From NCBI GenBank assembly GCA_026982915.1, contig JALWQU010000139.1, positions 1-16,133 on the forward strand: 16,133 nucleotides of DNA. The letters are read 5' to 3'. The position numbers were made by a program, and so were the translations under genes. The stretch's first letter is position 1; every line of letters begins with the position of its first letter. The notes under the pieces were generated by a model that saw nothing but the letters and a program-made list of their open reading frames with translations, was not told the DNA's origin and did not search any database. Below, piece after piece: positions 1 through 7,861 of this stretch. The DNA comes from Candidatus Altimarinota bacterium. GTDB lineage: Bacteria > Patescibacteriota > Gracilibacteria > UBA4473.

Positions 1-130
1 AATTTCTAATTCTGAACTCAAAAATATTCATCAGTTTTTTAGAAATCTTGACCCCATAAAATTTTCCAAAAGCGAAGGACAAAAGGAAATGGTAAAAGAA
101 GTTTTAGAAGTTTTGAAGAGATTTAATTAA
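1..130 (+). CDS. 3' end of an unidentified gene upstream of batA-like
   Basis: An open frame enters from the left edge (codons in phase from base 2) and ends at the TAA at 128-130, giving about 42 residues ending in KRFN. It stops 6 bases before the next ATG, so it is probably the preceding gene of the same operon. The tail pattern (hydrophobic, then FF, L-D-P-I-K-F, then a helical EMVKEVLEVLKRF segment) resembles the C-terminal tail of DUF4381/Bat-type membrane proteins, where a short 'FA/FS-K' stretch precedes a final helix, and such genes often sit just before batA. That assignment is an inference from a short tail; the frame and stop are seen directly. Confidence 0.5.
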   Translation, partial: ISNSELKNIHQFFRNLDPIKFSKSEGQKEMVKEVLEVLKRFN

Positions 131-136
131 AAAAAT

Positions 137-1213
137 ATGAACACTATAGAATTTGCAAACCCATACATTTTCTGGCTCGTTGGAATTTTATCAGTTTTGG
201 TACTGATATTTTTCTGGTGGCAAAGAAAACAGCAAAAAGTGTATGCGGTAAAAATTCCTTTTTTGGAAGATTTACAACTCGCACAAAAAAAATCTTCCAA
301 ACTTTCTTTCAAGAAATTTATATATTTTCTCCCGTGGGGATTTTTTATTCTGAGTGTTTTTTTTCTCACCATCGCCCTCGCTCGACCACAAAGCATTTCT
401 GAAGAGAAAAAAATCACCAAAAATGGAGTCGATATTCTCATTGCTTTGGATGTGAGTGAATCGATGCTGGCGGAAGACTTGAAGCCAAACAGGATGGAGG
501 CAGCGAAAAAATATATTGATGAGTTTGTGAGTAAACTGAAAACCGATCGAGTCGGATTAGAAGTCTTTGCGGGGAAACCGTTTACGCAATCGCCGATGAG
601 TTTTGATTATAATGTGATTCGGTATTATCTCTCAGAAATTTCGACCGACACCGTCGATCAACAACGACGAGGGCTTAATGGAACGGCTATTGGAGATTCC
701 ATCGTGGCGGCGATTAACCGATTTAAAAATACGAAAGAGCGAACGAGCGTGCTCGTACTGTTAACCGATGGAGAAGATAATACCAGTCAAGTAGCTCCTG
801 TTTTTGCAGCGGAACACGCACGAAGTAATGGCATAAAAATTTATACCATAGGTCTTGGAAAACGAGAGGGGGCGCCCTTGAAAATAAAAGATGCTTTAGG
901 GCGAGAAACCTATGCTAGAAACCCTGACGGTTCACTGTATAAAACCAAGTTTGGTGAAAAAACACTCAAAAACATCGCTCAGGTTTCTGGTGGAAAATAT
1001 TTTTATGCTGGTAGTAATAATGCCTTACAGAAAAGTTTTGAAACCATCAATAAACTCGAAAAGAAGGAGTATGAAGCAGAAACTTCTGTAACCAGGGAGG
1101 ATCATTTTTGGATTTTCCTCGTATGGGGATTTTTTAGTGCTATGGTGAGTATGGGATTGTTTTTGGGGCAAAATTTGTTTTTACAGCGTTCCACATTGCA
1201 TATTGGCTGGTAG
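137..1213 (+). CDS. BatA-like von Willebrand factor A membrane protein
   Basis: The 358-residue protein has a membrane segment near residues 11-28, a second near 62-82, a VWA domain from about 97 to 300 and a C-terminal membrane segment near 325-346. The metal-ion-dependent adhesion site is complete: D105-x-S107-x-S109, T183 in NGTAIGD and D211 in LLTDGED. This arrangement is that of BatA (aerotolerance-type) proteins, which present a VWA domain outside the membrane and work with a MoxR AAA ATPase and a DUF58 protein; the ion-binding domain probably mediates protein-protein contacts in envelope stress or assembly. The ATG follows the previous stop by 6 bases, with only an A-run and no Shine-Dalgarno. 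The gene ends TAG and its last 33 bases overlap the convergent metallo-hydrolase gene. Family is confident; exact role is inferred. Confidence 0.85.
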   Translation: MNTIEFANPYIFWLVGILSVLVLIFFWWQRKQQKVYAVKIPFLEDLQLAQKKSSKLSFKKFIYFLPWGFFILSVFFLTIALARPQSISEEKKITKNGVDILIALDVSESMLAEDLKPNRMEAAKKYIDEFVSKLKTDRVGLEVFAGKPFTQSPMSFDYNVIRYYLSEISTDTVDQQRRGLNGTAIGDSIVAAINRFKNTKERTSVLVLLTDGEDNTSQVAPVFAAEHARSNGIKIYTIGLGKREGAPLKIKDALGRETYARNPDGSLYKTKFGEKTLKNIAQVSGGKYFYAGSNNALQKSFETINKLEKKEYEAETSVTREDHFWIFLVWGFFSAMVSMGLFLGQNLFLQRSTLHIGW

Positions 1214-1867
1214 TGAATCCTTTATTTTTTGAGGATAGGGGAGGTTTAAGCTTTCCATGATATTGATAAATTCTGTCCGTGATTTATTCGCTAATCGAGG
1301 GTTAAAATTCTTTTCCTCTTTTACCGTGGAAACGGTATATCCATTATAGTCGTGTGCTGGATGAATAAAGGTTTCATCGGGGAGTGTGAATATTTTTTGT
1401 GTAATCGAGTCATACAAAGTTCCAGCATCTCCAGACTGAAAATCCGTTCGCCCCGTTCCTCGAATAAGAAGGGCATCTCCCGTAAAAATTTGGCCTTCTG
1501 TGTAAAGGCTCATACATCCATTTGTATGGCCTGGTGTCAGCAAGACCTGAATCCCAATAGATCCAATTTTTAATACTTCTTTATCCTGAAGTTGCAAATC
1601 GGGACCTGTTACTCCAGCATATGAACTATAACCGATTTTGGCCATGGAAAAGGTTTTTTTTAATTTTCTGGCACTTGTAATATGGTCTGCGTGAGCGTGC
1701 GTTTCCAGTATATATTTTAGGTCTAATCCAAGTTCTTTGATCAGTTTTTTATCTCGTTCAAACTGAGTTTTAACCGCATCAATAATAACGGCCTCTTTTG
1801 TTTGTTTATCCCCTAAAATATAAGTGTAGGTGAAACTTTCGTAATCGAATAATTGTTTAAATATCAT
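1181..1867 (-). CDS. Persulfide dioxygenase-like metallo-beta-lactamase-fold enzyme (ETHE1/Blh type)
   Basis: With the start chosen here the protein has 228 residues. Metal ligands are clear: H57-x-H59-x-D61-H62, H114 in TPGHTNG, D131 in FTGD and H172 in PAHDY. The stretch GRTDFQSGDAGTLYDS (140-154) and the C-terminal pattern EEKNFNPRL...LNLPYPQKI...PAN.QCG are hallmarks of the ETHE1 branch rather than generic glyoxalase II. ETHE1 enzymes use one Fe(II) to oxidise glutathione persulfide (or a similar low-molecular-weight persulfide) to sulfite in the cytoplasm. The frame opens at 1912, but the internal ATG at 1865-1867 starts the conserved MIFKQLFDYESFTYTY and lies just below a good promoter, so I prefer it. 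The gene sits downstream of the metal island, which carries a rhodanese domain, so a sulfur link is plausible. A hydroxyacylglutathione hydrolase is the alternative. Confidence 0.85.
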   Translation of the reverse strand: MIFKQLFDYESFTYTYILGDKQTKEAVIIDAVKTQFERDKKLIKELGLDLKYILETHAHADHITSARKLKKTFSMAKIGYSSYAGVTGPDLQLQDKEVLKIGSIGIQVLLTPGHTNGCMSLYTEGQIFTGDALLIRGTGRTDFQSGDAGTLYDSITQKIFTLPDETFIHPAHDYNGYTVSTVKEEKNFNPRLANKSRTEFINIMESLNLPYPQKIKDSLPANMQCGTL

Positions 1868-1884
1868 GTATTTGGTTTTTTTGT

Positions 1885-1912
1885 ATAATAATTTTGAGGA
1901 CGGTAACGGCAA
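1885..1912 (-). promoter_or_regulatory. Likely sigma70-type promoter of the persulfide dioxygenase gene
   Basis: On the minus strand TTGCCG (1912-1907) is followed after 16 bases by TATTAT (1890-1885), close to the TTGACA/TATAAT consensus. It ends 17 bases before the ATG at 1867, so the transcript would have a very short leader. It lies inside the open frame that reaches to 1912, which argues for the internal start. Seen by eye only. Confidence 0.5.
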
Positions 1913-1930
1913 TGAAATCTATAAAGCCAT

Positions 1931-1964
1931 GGAGTACAGAAATTCATTTCATCTTCTGTACTTT
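1931..1964. terminator. Hairpin at the 3' end of the metal gene series
   Basis: A perfect 9-base inverted repeat, AGTACAGAA (1933-1941) and TTCTGTACT (1954-1962), encloses a 12-base loop, with two possible G-U pairs beneath. The TGA stop of the PsiE-family gene (1944-1946) lies inside the loop. Neither strand has a strong T-run after the stem; the plus strand has only TTTCTC. It may be a weak terminator or an mRNA 3'-end stabiliser that separates the metal series from the dioxygenase gene. Confidence 0.4.
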
Positions 1965-2360
1965 CTCATAAAAAATACAATATAGAATCAGACTCATAAA
2001 ACTAAAAATAATAAAAATAGTGGTAATCCACCAAGGTTTTTCGTCCACCATAAAGATAACCTCAATCATAGGCGCAATAATAGCAATTTCTAGAATATAT
2101 TTTACGCCAATATGGTGGACGCGAAGATAAGAAATAAGAATTTTATAGACCTTTACGAGGACAATAAAATAGATGACATTGTGAATCATGTGCTTAAACC
2201 TTAGGTTTATAGTATCGGTTACGATTTCAAAAACCTTAACAACCATAAACCCAAGAAAGGTTATGAGCACCATAAATATCAGAAAAGAAACAAAAGTATC
2301 TAAAAACTTCAACTCAGGGGAAGAGATATATCGTCGAAAATTTTTAAAGTATTTTGTCAT
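1944..2360 (-). CDS. PsiE-family integral membrane protein
   Basis: The 138-residue protein has four membrane segments (about 19-42, 60-77, 85-104, 111-131). The motif VYKILISYLRVHHIGVKYIL (71-90), followed by EIAIIAPMIEVIF, is typical of the PsiE family (phosphate-starvation-inducible E), whose biochemical function is unknown. Its ATG overlaps the copper ATPase stop in a TAATG junction, so translation is probably coupled and the protein is made with CopA. As the last gene of the series it ends in TGA within a hairpin. The family call is good; a part in metal or phosphate handling is inferred from position alone. Confidence 0.7.
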   Translation of the reverse strand: MTKYFKNFRRYISSPELKFLDTFVSFLIFMVLITFLGFMVVKVFEIVTDTINLRFKHMIHNVIYFIVLVKVYKILISYLRVHHIGVKYILEIAIIAPMIEVIFMVDEKPWWITTIFIIFSFMSLILYCIFYEKVQKMK

Positions 2361-4660
2361 TATTTTAGATTTACCGATCGTAATCGCAATGAATTTACAA
2401 TCACCGAAACAGAACTAAAGCTCATGGCGGCCGCGGCTATCATCGGCGACAATAAAATACCAAAGAAGGGGTACAAAATACCGGCCGCCACAGGCACTCC
2501 AAGCGTGTTATAAATAAAGGCAAAAAATAGATTTTGTTTTATATTTTTCATGACAGATTTCCCTAAATTTATAGATTTTACAATGCCCATAAGATCGCCT
2601 TTCACAAGCGTTACTTCGCTGCTCTCGATCGCCACATCGGTTCCGGTTCCCATCGCGATACCAATATCGGCTTGCGCTAGTGCTGGAGCATCATTTATAC
2701 CATCGCCAGCCATAGCCACTACTTTTCCTTTTGCCTGATAGGCCTTGATTGTTTCCAGTTTGTCCGCGGGTAAACATTCCGCTTTGAAATCAGAAAGATG
2801 GAGTTGATCGGCTACATATTTGGCGGTTTTCTGATTATCACCGGTCAGCATAACGACTTCAATTCCTTCTGCTTGTAGACGAGTAATAGCCGCTTTACTC
2901 GTTTCTTTGATGGCATCCGTAATGGTCACATAGCCTGCAACTTTTTGATCAACAGCGATATAAGAAACGGTTTTTCCTGTCTGTTGTTCGGTTGTCACTT
3001 TTTCGTCAAGCTCTTTAGGTATTTTAGCTTTTATCTGAAGCATTAATTTGGCATTTCCAAGCGCTATTTTCTTTCCGTCTACCGTACCAATAATCCCTTT
3101 CCCCGAAACCGCTTCAAAGTCTTTTGAGGCTTTTAGGTCAATGGCCTTGATTTTTGCGAATTTCATAATCGCGGTTGATAAAGGGTGCTCACTGTACTGA
3201 TTAAGAGTCGCAATGTACTGCAAGAGTGGTTTATCAAATTTACCAGCGGTATTAAGGACTTTTTCCACAGAAGGTTTTCCTTCGGTAATAGTGCCGGTCT
3301 TATCGGTAATAAGAACATCGACTTTATTTAGTTTTTCAAGGGCTTCGGCGTTTTTGATAAGCACGCCATTTTGAGCGCCTTTTCCCACACCGACCATTAC
3401 TGACATAGGCGTAGCCAGTCCGAGCGCACACGGGCAAGCAATGATTAAAACAGCGATAGCGTTTACAAAAGCGTAAACAAGGGCCGGATCAGGTCCAAAT
3501 ATATCCCAGATAATAAAGGTGGTAACCGAAATCAAAACCACTATTGGAACAAAATATTTTGAAATTTTATCGGCTAGTTTTTGAATAGGCGCTCGAGAAC
3601 GACTCGCATTATTGACCATCTGAATAATCTGAGAAAGCAGGGTTTCCGATCCCACTTTTTCAGCTTTCATGACAAAAGATTTTTTCCCGTTTATGGTTCC
3701 AGAACTAACCGCATCGTCTACTTTTTTATGAACGGGGATAGGTTCGCCAGTAATCATACTTTCATCGACACTTCCGTCACCCTCGGTTATTTTACCGTCC
3801 ACGGGGATTTTTCCGCCTGGTTTCACACGAATAAGATCGCCTTTTTTAATATCATGAATAGAAACGACTTTATCGCCTTGAGGCGTTACAAGCGTGGCTT
3901 CCGTTGGGGCTAACTTTAATAACGCTTTGATCGCGCCACTCGTCTGACTATGCGCTCGTGCTTCGAGCAGTTGACCGAGCAAGACAAGGGTCAAAATAAC
4001 GGTTACAGCTTCAAAATAAACAAAAACCGTACCGCTTTCAGTTTTGAACTGATCTGGAAAAATATCCGGAAAAAGGAGGGCAAAAATACTAAATAGAAAA
4101 GCCACACCAGACCCGATACCGATAAGCGTAAACATGTTTAGGTTCCAGGTTTTGATCGAGCTATACGCACGCTCAAAGAACATCCAAGTCGCGTAAAAAA
4201 CAACCGGAAGCGATAGCAAAAACTGTATCCAGTTCCAGATTAGTTGGGAAAATAGCAGAGAAAGGGGATTACCAGGAATGAGATCCCCCATGGCGATAAG
4301 AAAAATAGGCAGCGTAAATGAAACCGATATTTTAAATTTTTGTAGTAATTTTTTATAGGTTTTTGATTCAGCACTTTCGGTTGGTTCCATTGGCACGAGA
4401 TCCATACCGCATATGGGGCAGCTACCACTACTATCTTTTATAACTTCTGGATGCATCGGACAGGTGTATTGAGAAGTGATAACGGCTTTGGGTTGCTCGA
4501 CTAAATCCATTCCACAGACAGGACAACTGCCTGATTTATCATAAGTTTTATCCCCTTCACAGTGCATTGGGCAATAGAAAATTCCATTGCCTTCTTCTAC
4601 TTTTGTAGGTGGTTTTGCATGATGATGTTTGCATTTGGAATCGGTTTTTTGGGTTTTCAT
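2360..4660 (-). CDS. copA: Copper(I)-exporting P1B-type ATPase with two N-terminal metal-binding motifs
   Basis: This 766-residue pump moves Cu(I) (possibly Ag(I)) from the cytoplasm across the inner membrane using ATP. The N-terminus has a Cys/His cluster (CKHHH, 10-14) and two tandem heavy-metal-binding modules: CPMHCEG...CPVCGMDL (30-53) and CPMHPEV...CPICGMDL (67-88). Actuator TGEP is at 304-307, transmembrane CPC at 409-411, phosphorylation site D453-KTGT, nucleotide-binding HP at 492-493 and hinge GDGIND at 652-657. The last two helices carry N710, Y717-N718 and M746-x2-S749-S750, the P1B-1 signature for monovalent copper. The N-terminal modules replace the usual ferredoxin-like domains. 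The gene lies 12 bases after the DUF302 gene and overlaps the next start by one base. A silver preference cannot be excluded. Confidence 0.95.
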   Translation of the reverse strand: MKTQKTDSKCKHHHAKPPTKVEEGNGIFYCPMHCEGDKTYDKSGSCPVCGMDLVEQPKAVITSQYTCPMHPEVIKDSSGSCPICGMDLVPMEPTESAESKTYKKLLQKFKISVSFTLPIFLIAMGDLIPGNPLSLLFSQLIWNWIQFLLSLPVVFYATWMFFERAYSSIKTWNLNMFTLIGIGSGVAFLFSIFALLFPDIFPDQFKTESGTVFVYFEAVTVILTLVLLGQLLEARAHSQTSGAIKALLKLAPTEATLVTPQGDKVVSIHDIKKGDLIRVKPGGKIPVDGKITEGDGSVDESMITGEPIPVHKKVDDAVSSGTINGKKSFVMKAEKVGSETLLSQIIQMVNNASRSRAPIQKLADKISKYFVPIVVLISVTTFIIWDIFGPDPALVYAFVNAIAVLIIACPCALGLATPMSVMVGVGKGAQNGVLIKNAEALEKLNKVDVLITDKTGTITEGKPSVEKVLNTAGKFDKPLLQYIATLNQYSEHPLSTAIMKFAKIKAIDLKASKDFEAVSGKGIIGTVDGKKIALGNAKLMLQIKAKIPKELDEKVTTEQQTGKTVSYIAVDQKVAGYVTITDAIKETSKAAITRLQAEGIEVVMLTGDNQKTAKYVADQLHLSDFKAECLPADKLETIKAYQAKGKVVAMAGDGINDAPALAQADIGIAMGTGTDVAIESSEVTLVKGDLMGIVKSINLGKSVMKNIKQNLFFAFIYNTLGVPVAAGILYPFFGILLSPMIAAAAMSFSSVSVIVNSLRLRSVNLK

Positions 4661-4672
4661 GATTTTAAAGGA

Positions 4673-5065
4673 TTAACAGTTATTAATAGCCGTTTTAAGT
4701 TTTGGTTCGACTTCACTCGCGACCGCCTCTAGTGCTGGATTATCTACAAATCCCATGGCCACACTGGGCAAAATAGCCGAAACGGTCACTTGTCCAGACT
4801 TCTCGTAAACGATAACATTACAGGGTAATAAGAGCCCCACTTCGGTTTCCACTTTGAGGGCTGAGAGTGCTAATTTGGGATTACACGCTCCGAGAATGAC
4901 ATAATTTTCAAAATCTTCACCGGTTTTTTCTTTTATTTTTTGGGCGATATCAATATTAGAAATAATTCCAAATCCATTTTCATTGAGAGATTTTGTTATT
5001 TTTTCGATAGCTTCATTGAAGGTATAAGTAACTTCTTTTCGGTAGCCGTATTGAGCATTGTTCAT
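4673..5065 (-). CDS. DUF302 family protein
   Basis: The 130-residue protein has no signal peptide or membrane segment and matches the DUF302 pattern: an N-terminal TFNEAIEKITKSLNENGFGI helix, the core Y-V-I-L-G-A-C-N-P (55-63), G-L-L-L-P-C-N-V (77-84), a strand with E88 and G91, and a closing P100...NPALEAVA...PKL. C61 and C82 are conserved in the family, and a third Cys is the last residue (C130). The biochemical function is not established, but DUF302 genes commonly sit with metal or sulfur redox genes, and the two cysteines could bind a soft metal. It lies between the CDF exporter (32-base gap) and CopA (12-base gap). A cytoplasmic copper or thiol helper is an inference. Confidence 0.85.
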   Translation of the reverse strand: MNNAQYGYRKEVTYTFNEAIEKITKSLNENGFGIISNIDIAQKIKEKTGEDFENYVILGACNPKLALSALKVETEVGLLLPCNVIVYEKSGQVTVSAILPSVAMGFVDNPALEAVASEVEPKLKTAINNC

Positions 5066-5097
5066 GATAATTAAAGGTTAAAAATTAGATTATAAAG

Positions 5098-5982
5098 TCA
5101 GCAGTTTTTGAGCGTGCAATTTTCCGTGGAAGATTCGAACTCAAGGGTTAGGTGATCGATTTGATGTTGTTGAAAAATAGTCCTGATTTTAGTTTTTAGT
5201 TTTTCAATCTCTTTTGGCATTTTGAAAATAGTTTCGGTTACCACGATATGACAAGAGGCGATATTTTTTTCTCCATCGAGAGACCAAACATGTAAATCGT
5301 GTAAATGTTTAAGATTTTTTATTTTTTCAAGGGTCGTGGTTAAATCCGTGACATTAATATTTTCGGGAATACCCTGTAAGAATAAATGGGTTGTCTGAAT
5401 ACCATTCTTGAGTCCCTGAATAAAAACCCAAACCGAAATAATGATCGCCATAATCGGGTCAATAATATACCAGTTGGTAAAATAAATAATGATAGCGCCG
5501 ACCAATACGGCCATCCAGCCGAGTAAATCTTCCAATAAATGAATCGAAATAACTTTTTCATTCATCGTCTTTCCCGACTTTATTTTCCAAACGGCATAAC
5601 CATTTACTAAAACGCCAAAAATAGTAAAAAAGATCATTAAGTCACTCTGAACTTCGACGGGGTTTTGAAGCCTGTTTAAAGCCATAAAAAACATAACGCT
5701 GGCCCCAACCAATAAAATAGTGCTGGCGATCAAGGCGCTTAAAAGGGAAAATCGTTTATAGCCATAAGAAAAGGTTTGGCTTCGTTTCTTTTCACCGACT
5801 TTTGCAAAGATCCAGGCAAGAGCTATAGCTAAAGCATCCCCCATATCATGGATCGCATCGGCAATGAGTGCAACACTTTGTGTCAGCATTCCGCCAATAA
5901 ATTCTAGGACTGAAAACCCAAAATTAAGCATGAAAACGATGCCTAGATTCTTACTTTCGTGATGGTGATGATTACAGGCCAT
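5098..5982 (-). CDS. Cation diffusion facilitator (CzcD/ZitB-type) metal exporter
   Basis: The 294-residue membrane protein has about six transmembrane helices and a C-terminal cytoplasmic domain from about 207. Transport-site residues are H45-x3-D49 in helix 2 (IADAIHDMGD) and H148-x3-D152 in helix 5 (HLLEDLLGW), the HD-HD set of zinc-type CDF antiporters that swap Zn(II) or similar divalent ions for protons. The N-terminus starts MACNHHHHE, a likely metal-capturing tail, and the C-terminus ends CTLKNC with two cysteines that may bind metal. It lies 14 bases after the VKOR-like gene and ends in TGA 32 bases before the DUF302 start. The leader is A-rich with no Shine-Dalgarno. Zn/Cd/Co is the expected range; copper is not a usual CDF substrate. 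Confidence 0.92.
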   Translation of the reverse strand: MACNHHHHESKNLGIVFMLNFGFSVLEFIGGMLTQSVALIADAIHDMGDALAIALAWIFAKVGEKKRSQTFSYGYKRFSLLSALIASTILLVGASVMFFMALNRLQNPVEVQSDLMIFFTIFGVLVNGYAVWKIKSGKTMNEKVISIHLLEDLLGWMAVLVGAIIIYFTNWYIIDPIMAIIISVWVFIQGLKNGIQTTHLFLQGIPENINVTDLTTTLEKIKNLKHLHDLHVWSLDGEKNIASCHIVVTETIFKMPKEIEKLKTKIRTIFQQHQIDHLTLEFESSTENCTLKNC

Positions 5983-5996
5983 TTTTTTGTTTGTTA

Positions 5997-6500
5997 TTAT
6001 TTCTTAATAATTCTACAGATTTTACAGTCATCTTTTAGTTGGCCATTGAGCCAATAAAGTCCGAAAATAAGTAAGAAAGCACTTAAAACTTTTATTTCTG
6101 TATTATAATCAAGGAAGACATTTAAACCAAAGGAAATTCCAAAGATCGAAACAACGCCGATTGTACAGACGGGACAAAAAACAGTAAAGGTACCAAGTAA
6201 ACCGCTTACGGAGAAAATAGAAAGGGTCGCGCTTTTTTTTAGCAGATTGGATTTTTTTTGAAAGAGTTCTTTCATCCCCACCACAAATAGCCCCATTAAA
6301 AAACTAATTAAAATAGAAAAATAAATATTTTCGGTCGTAAAGGCCCCATCAGGAACACATTGCAGTCCCGATAGACCTGTCCCCATAGTGTTTTTCATAA
6401 TCCAGTAATTCATATCCCAAAAAAGAAGTACCGCCCCCATAAATATAAGCATATTTACAGGGGTTTTTAGGTGAGTGATAAGCGGCAGGGAGAGAGCCAT
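5997..6500 (-). CDS. VKOR-like polytopic membrane protein with CPVC and CKIC motifs
   Basis: I do not recognise this 167-residue protein by overall sequence. Membrane segments lie near 16-34, 58-77, 93-108, 113-131 and 136-152. The loop between the second and third is basic (KELFQKKSNLLKK), hence cytoplasmic. That puts C48 in the outer loop, C109-P-V-C112 at the outer edge of helix 4, and C159-K-I-C162 in an outer tail. A CxxC at the outer start of helix 4 plus a Cys in the first outer loop is the plan of vitamin K epoxide reductase (VKOR) homologues, which reoxidise DsbA-type proteins with quinone. VKOR normally has two loop cysteines; here only one is seen, so the tail CxxC may replace them. 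The start overlaps the previous stop as TAATG. The VKOR link rests on topology and the nearby DsbA-like gene, not on alignment. Confidence 0.5.
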   Translation of the reverse strand: MALSLPLITHLKTPVNMLIFMGAVLLFWDMNYWIMKNTMGTGLSGLQCVPDGAFTTENIYFSILISFLMGLFVVGMKELFQKKSNLLKKSATLSIFSVSGLLGTFTVFCPVCTIGVVSIFGISFGLNVFLDYNTEIKVLSAFLLIFGLYWLNGQLKDDCKICRIIKK

Positions 6501-7039
6501 TATTCAAAAATTATTTTTATAGCTTCTTTGTTATTAAAGATATGGTCACGAAATTCCGTATTATTTTTACCATCAATGAGGACTTTTACTTTTCCGGAAA
6601 CGGTACTATCTGGGCAGGTATCCCCATTATTGTAGGTACTTATTTTGTCCTTATTAAAGGGCATACCAATCGTATCCATGAATTTTCCGAGCGTTATGGA
6701 TTGGTCATTAATAATTTTCCCTTCGACATGAGCGAGTCCATCACTGTGTCCGTGGACGAGTCCATGTTCTTTTTTCTCCACAGGGGTAAAGGGTTTACCA
6801 CAAAATTCATAGCTAATCGGCATATGCCAGTGGACGGGTTTTATTGAGCGAATTTCTTGATTCTCACGGATAATCCAGCTTATAAGCCCGATAAAGGCAA
6901 TGGCCAAGAGGATCGAAATGATAAGCGTGAGACTAAATCGTCTTTTGGTCGCGACTGAAACTTCTTCTGCCGCTTTTTTTTGGGCCTGTTTTTTTTCTTT
7001 GGACAGGGCTTTCCGTTCTTTTTTTGTAAGGTGATTCAT
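6500..7039 (-). CDS. Membrane-anchored extracytoplasmic His/Cys protein (HWH...HGHSDGLAH family)
   Basis: The 179-residue protein has a very basic N-terminus (1-34), one membrane helix at about 35-57 and an outer domain. Conserved-looking residues are H70-W-H72, C80, H92, H96-x-H98-x-D100-G-x2-H104, the T/S-LGKF stretch near 116-120 and NGD-x-C142. I recall similar unnamed proteins, with 'DHWHA...C...HTHGDG..H...TLG.F...NGD.C', encoded beside VKOR and DsbA-like genes in Actinobacteria and Chloroflexota; that is memory, not a search. The six histidines could form a metal site, and C80/C142 could pair. It follows the DsbA-like gene by 11 bases and is translationally coupled to the VKOR-like gene through TAATG. 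Function is unknown; a copper-binding or redox partner is inferred. Confidence 0.6.
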   Translation of the reverse strand: MNHLTKKERKALSKEKKQAQKKAAEEVSVATKRRFSLTLIISILLAIAFIGLISWIIRENQEIRSIKPVHWHMPISYEFCGKPFTPVEKKEHGLVHGHSDGLAHVEGKIINDQSITLGKFMDTIGMPFNKDKISTYNNGDTCPDSTVSGKVKVLIDGKNNTEFRDHIFNNKEAIKIIFE

Positions 7040-7050
7040 GGTTTTTAAAA

Positions 7051-7845
7051 TTAATTTTGCAACATATTATCAATGATTGTTTTCATTTGTTCAAAGGGGT
7101 AGGCTCCGCCAACAAATTCCGTTTTTCCGTTTTTATTATTATAGATAAAAACACCTGGAGTACCCGTTACGCCTGCACGAGAACCGTCTTTAATGTCTTG
7201 TTTTATTTTGGGTAAAAATTTGTCACTGGCCATGCAATCCTCAAAATCAGCACGGTCAATTCCGATTTCTTCGGCTAGGTCAGGGATTCTTTTGATATCG
7301 AGTCCTTTATTGGATTTGGTGGTTTTAAAGAGAAGATCGGCAAAATCCCAGTATTTTACATTACCGCCAATTTCGGCTACACATTCACTGGCTTCCGCTT
7401 CTTCTGTGGCTAATGGGTCATGAAAATCAAGCGGAAAATTTCTAAAAATCCAGTTAACATCGCTGCCATAACTGGCTAAAACCTGCTTCATTGTCCTGTG
7501 AAATCGCTTACAAAAAGGGCATTCATAATCAGAATATTCTATAACCGTTATGGTCGCCTCTTTATTACCACGAAGGTGATCGGTTTCGCGAGGTTTTACG
7601 AGGTTTTTTGTAGCGGCTTGCTTTTTGTCTTGTTCAGCCCTTTGAGCGGTCTCTTGTTGATTTTTGATATACGATTCTATGCCTTTGGCAATAGATTCGT
7701 CTAGATTGGTTGTGGGGGCTTCGTTCATCATTTCTCTCTCCATGGGCTTCATTTGAAGCGTGAAGAAGATGATAGAGCCAGCGACCACAAGACTGGCAAA
7801 GATAATAGCGCCAATAAGGCCGGTATTGTTTGTATTTTTTTTCAT
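7051..7845 (-). CDS. DsbA-like thioredoxin-fold oxidoreductase, membrane-anchored
   Basis: The 264-residue protein has an N-terminal membrane anchor or signal (about 8-30), a helical low-complexity spacer (48-85) and a DsbA/BdbD-type thioredoxin domain from about 90. The active site is C109-P-F-C112 in EYSDYECPFCKRFH; the cis-proline loop is TGTPG with P230. C155 and C204 probably form the second disulfide found in many Gram-positive-type DsbA proteins of this group. It would catalyse disulfide formation or isomerisation outside the cytoplasmic membrane, with reoxidation perhaps by the VKOR-like protein two genes on. It starts 53 bases after the rhodanese-CuA gene, behind a leader that shares a 13-base element with another start in the series. 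A role repairing copper-damaged thiols is inferred. Confidence 0.88.
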   Translation of the reverse strand: MKKNTNNTGLIGAIIFASLVVAGSIIFFTLQMKPMEREMMNEAPTTNLDESIAKGIESYIKNQQETAQRAEQDKKQAATKNLVKPRETDHLRGNKEATITVIEYSDYECPFCKRFHRTMKQVLASYGSDVNWIFRNFPLDFHDPLATEEAEASECVAEIGGNVKYWDFADLLFKTTKSNKGLDIKRIPDLAEEIGIDRADFEDCMASDKFLPKIKQDIKDGSRAGVTGTPGVFIYNNKNGKTEFVGGAYPFEQMKTIIDNMLQN

Positions 7846-7861
7846 AATAAGATGGTTAATA

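Noticed and set aside
3581..3913. Plus-strand 110-residue open frame opposite CopA
   Set aside because: It overlaps conserved CopA sequence in antisense and shows no recognisable motif or start signal.
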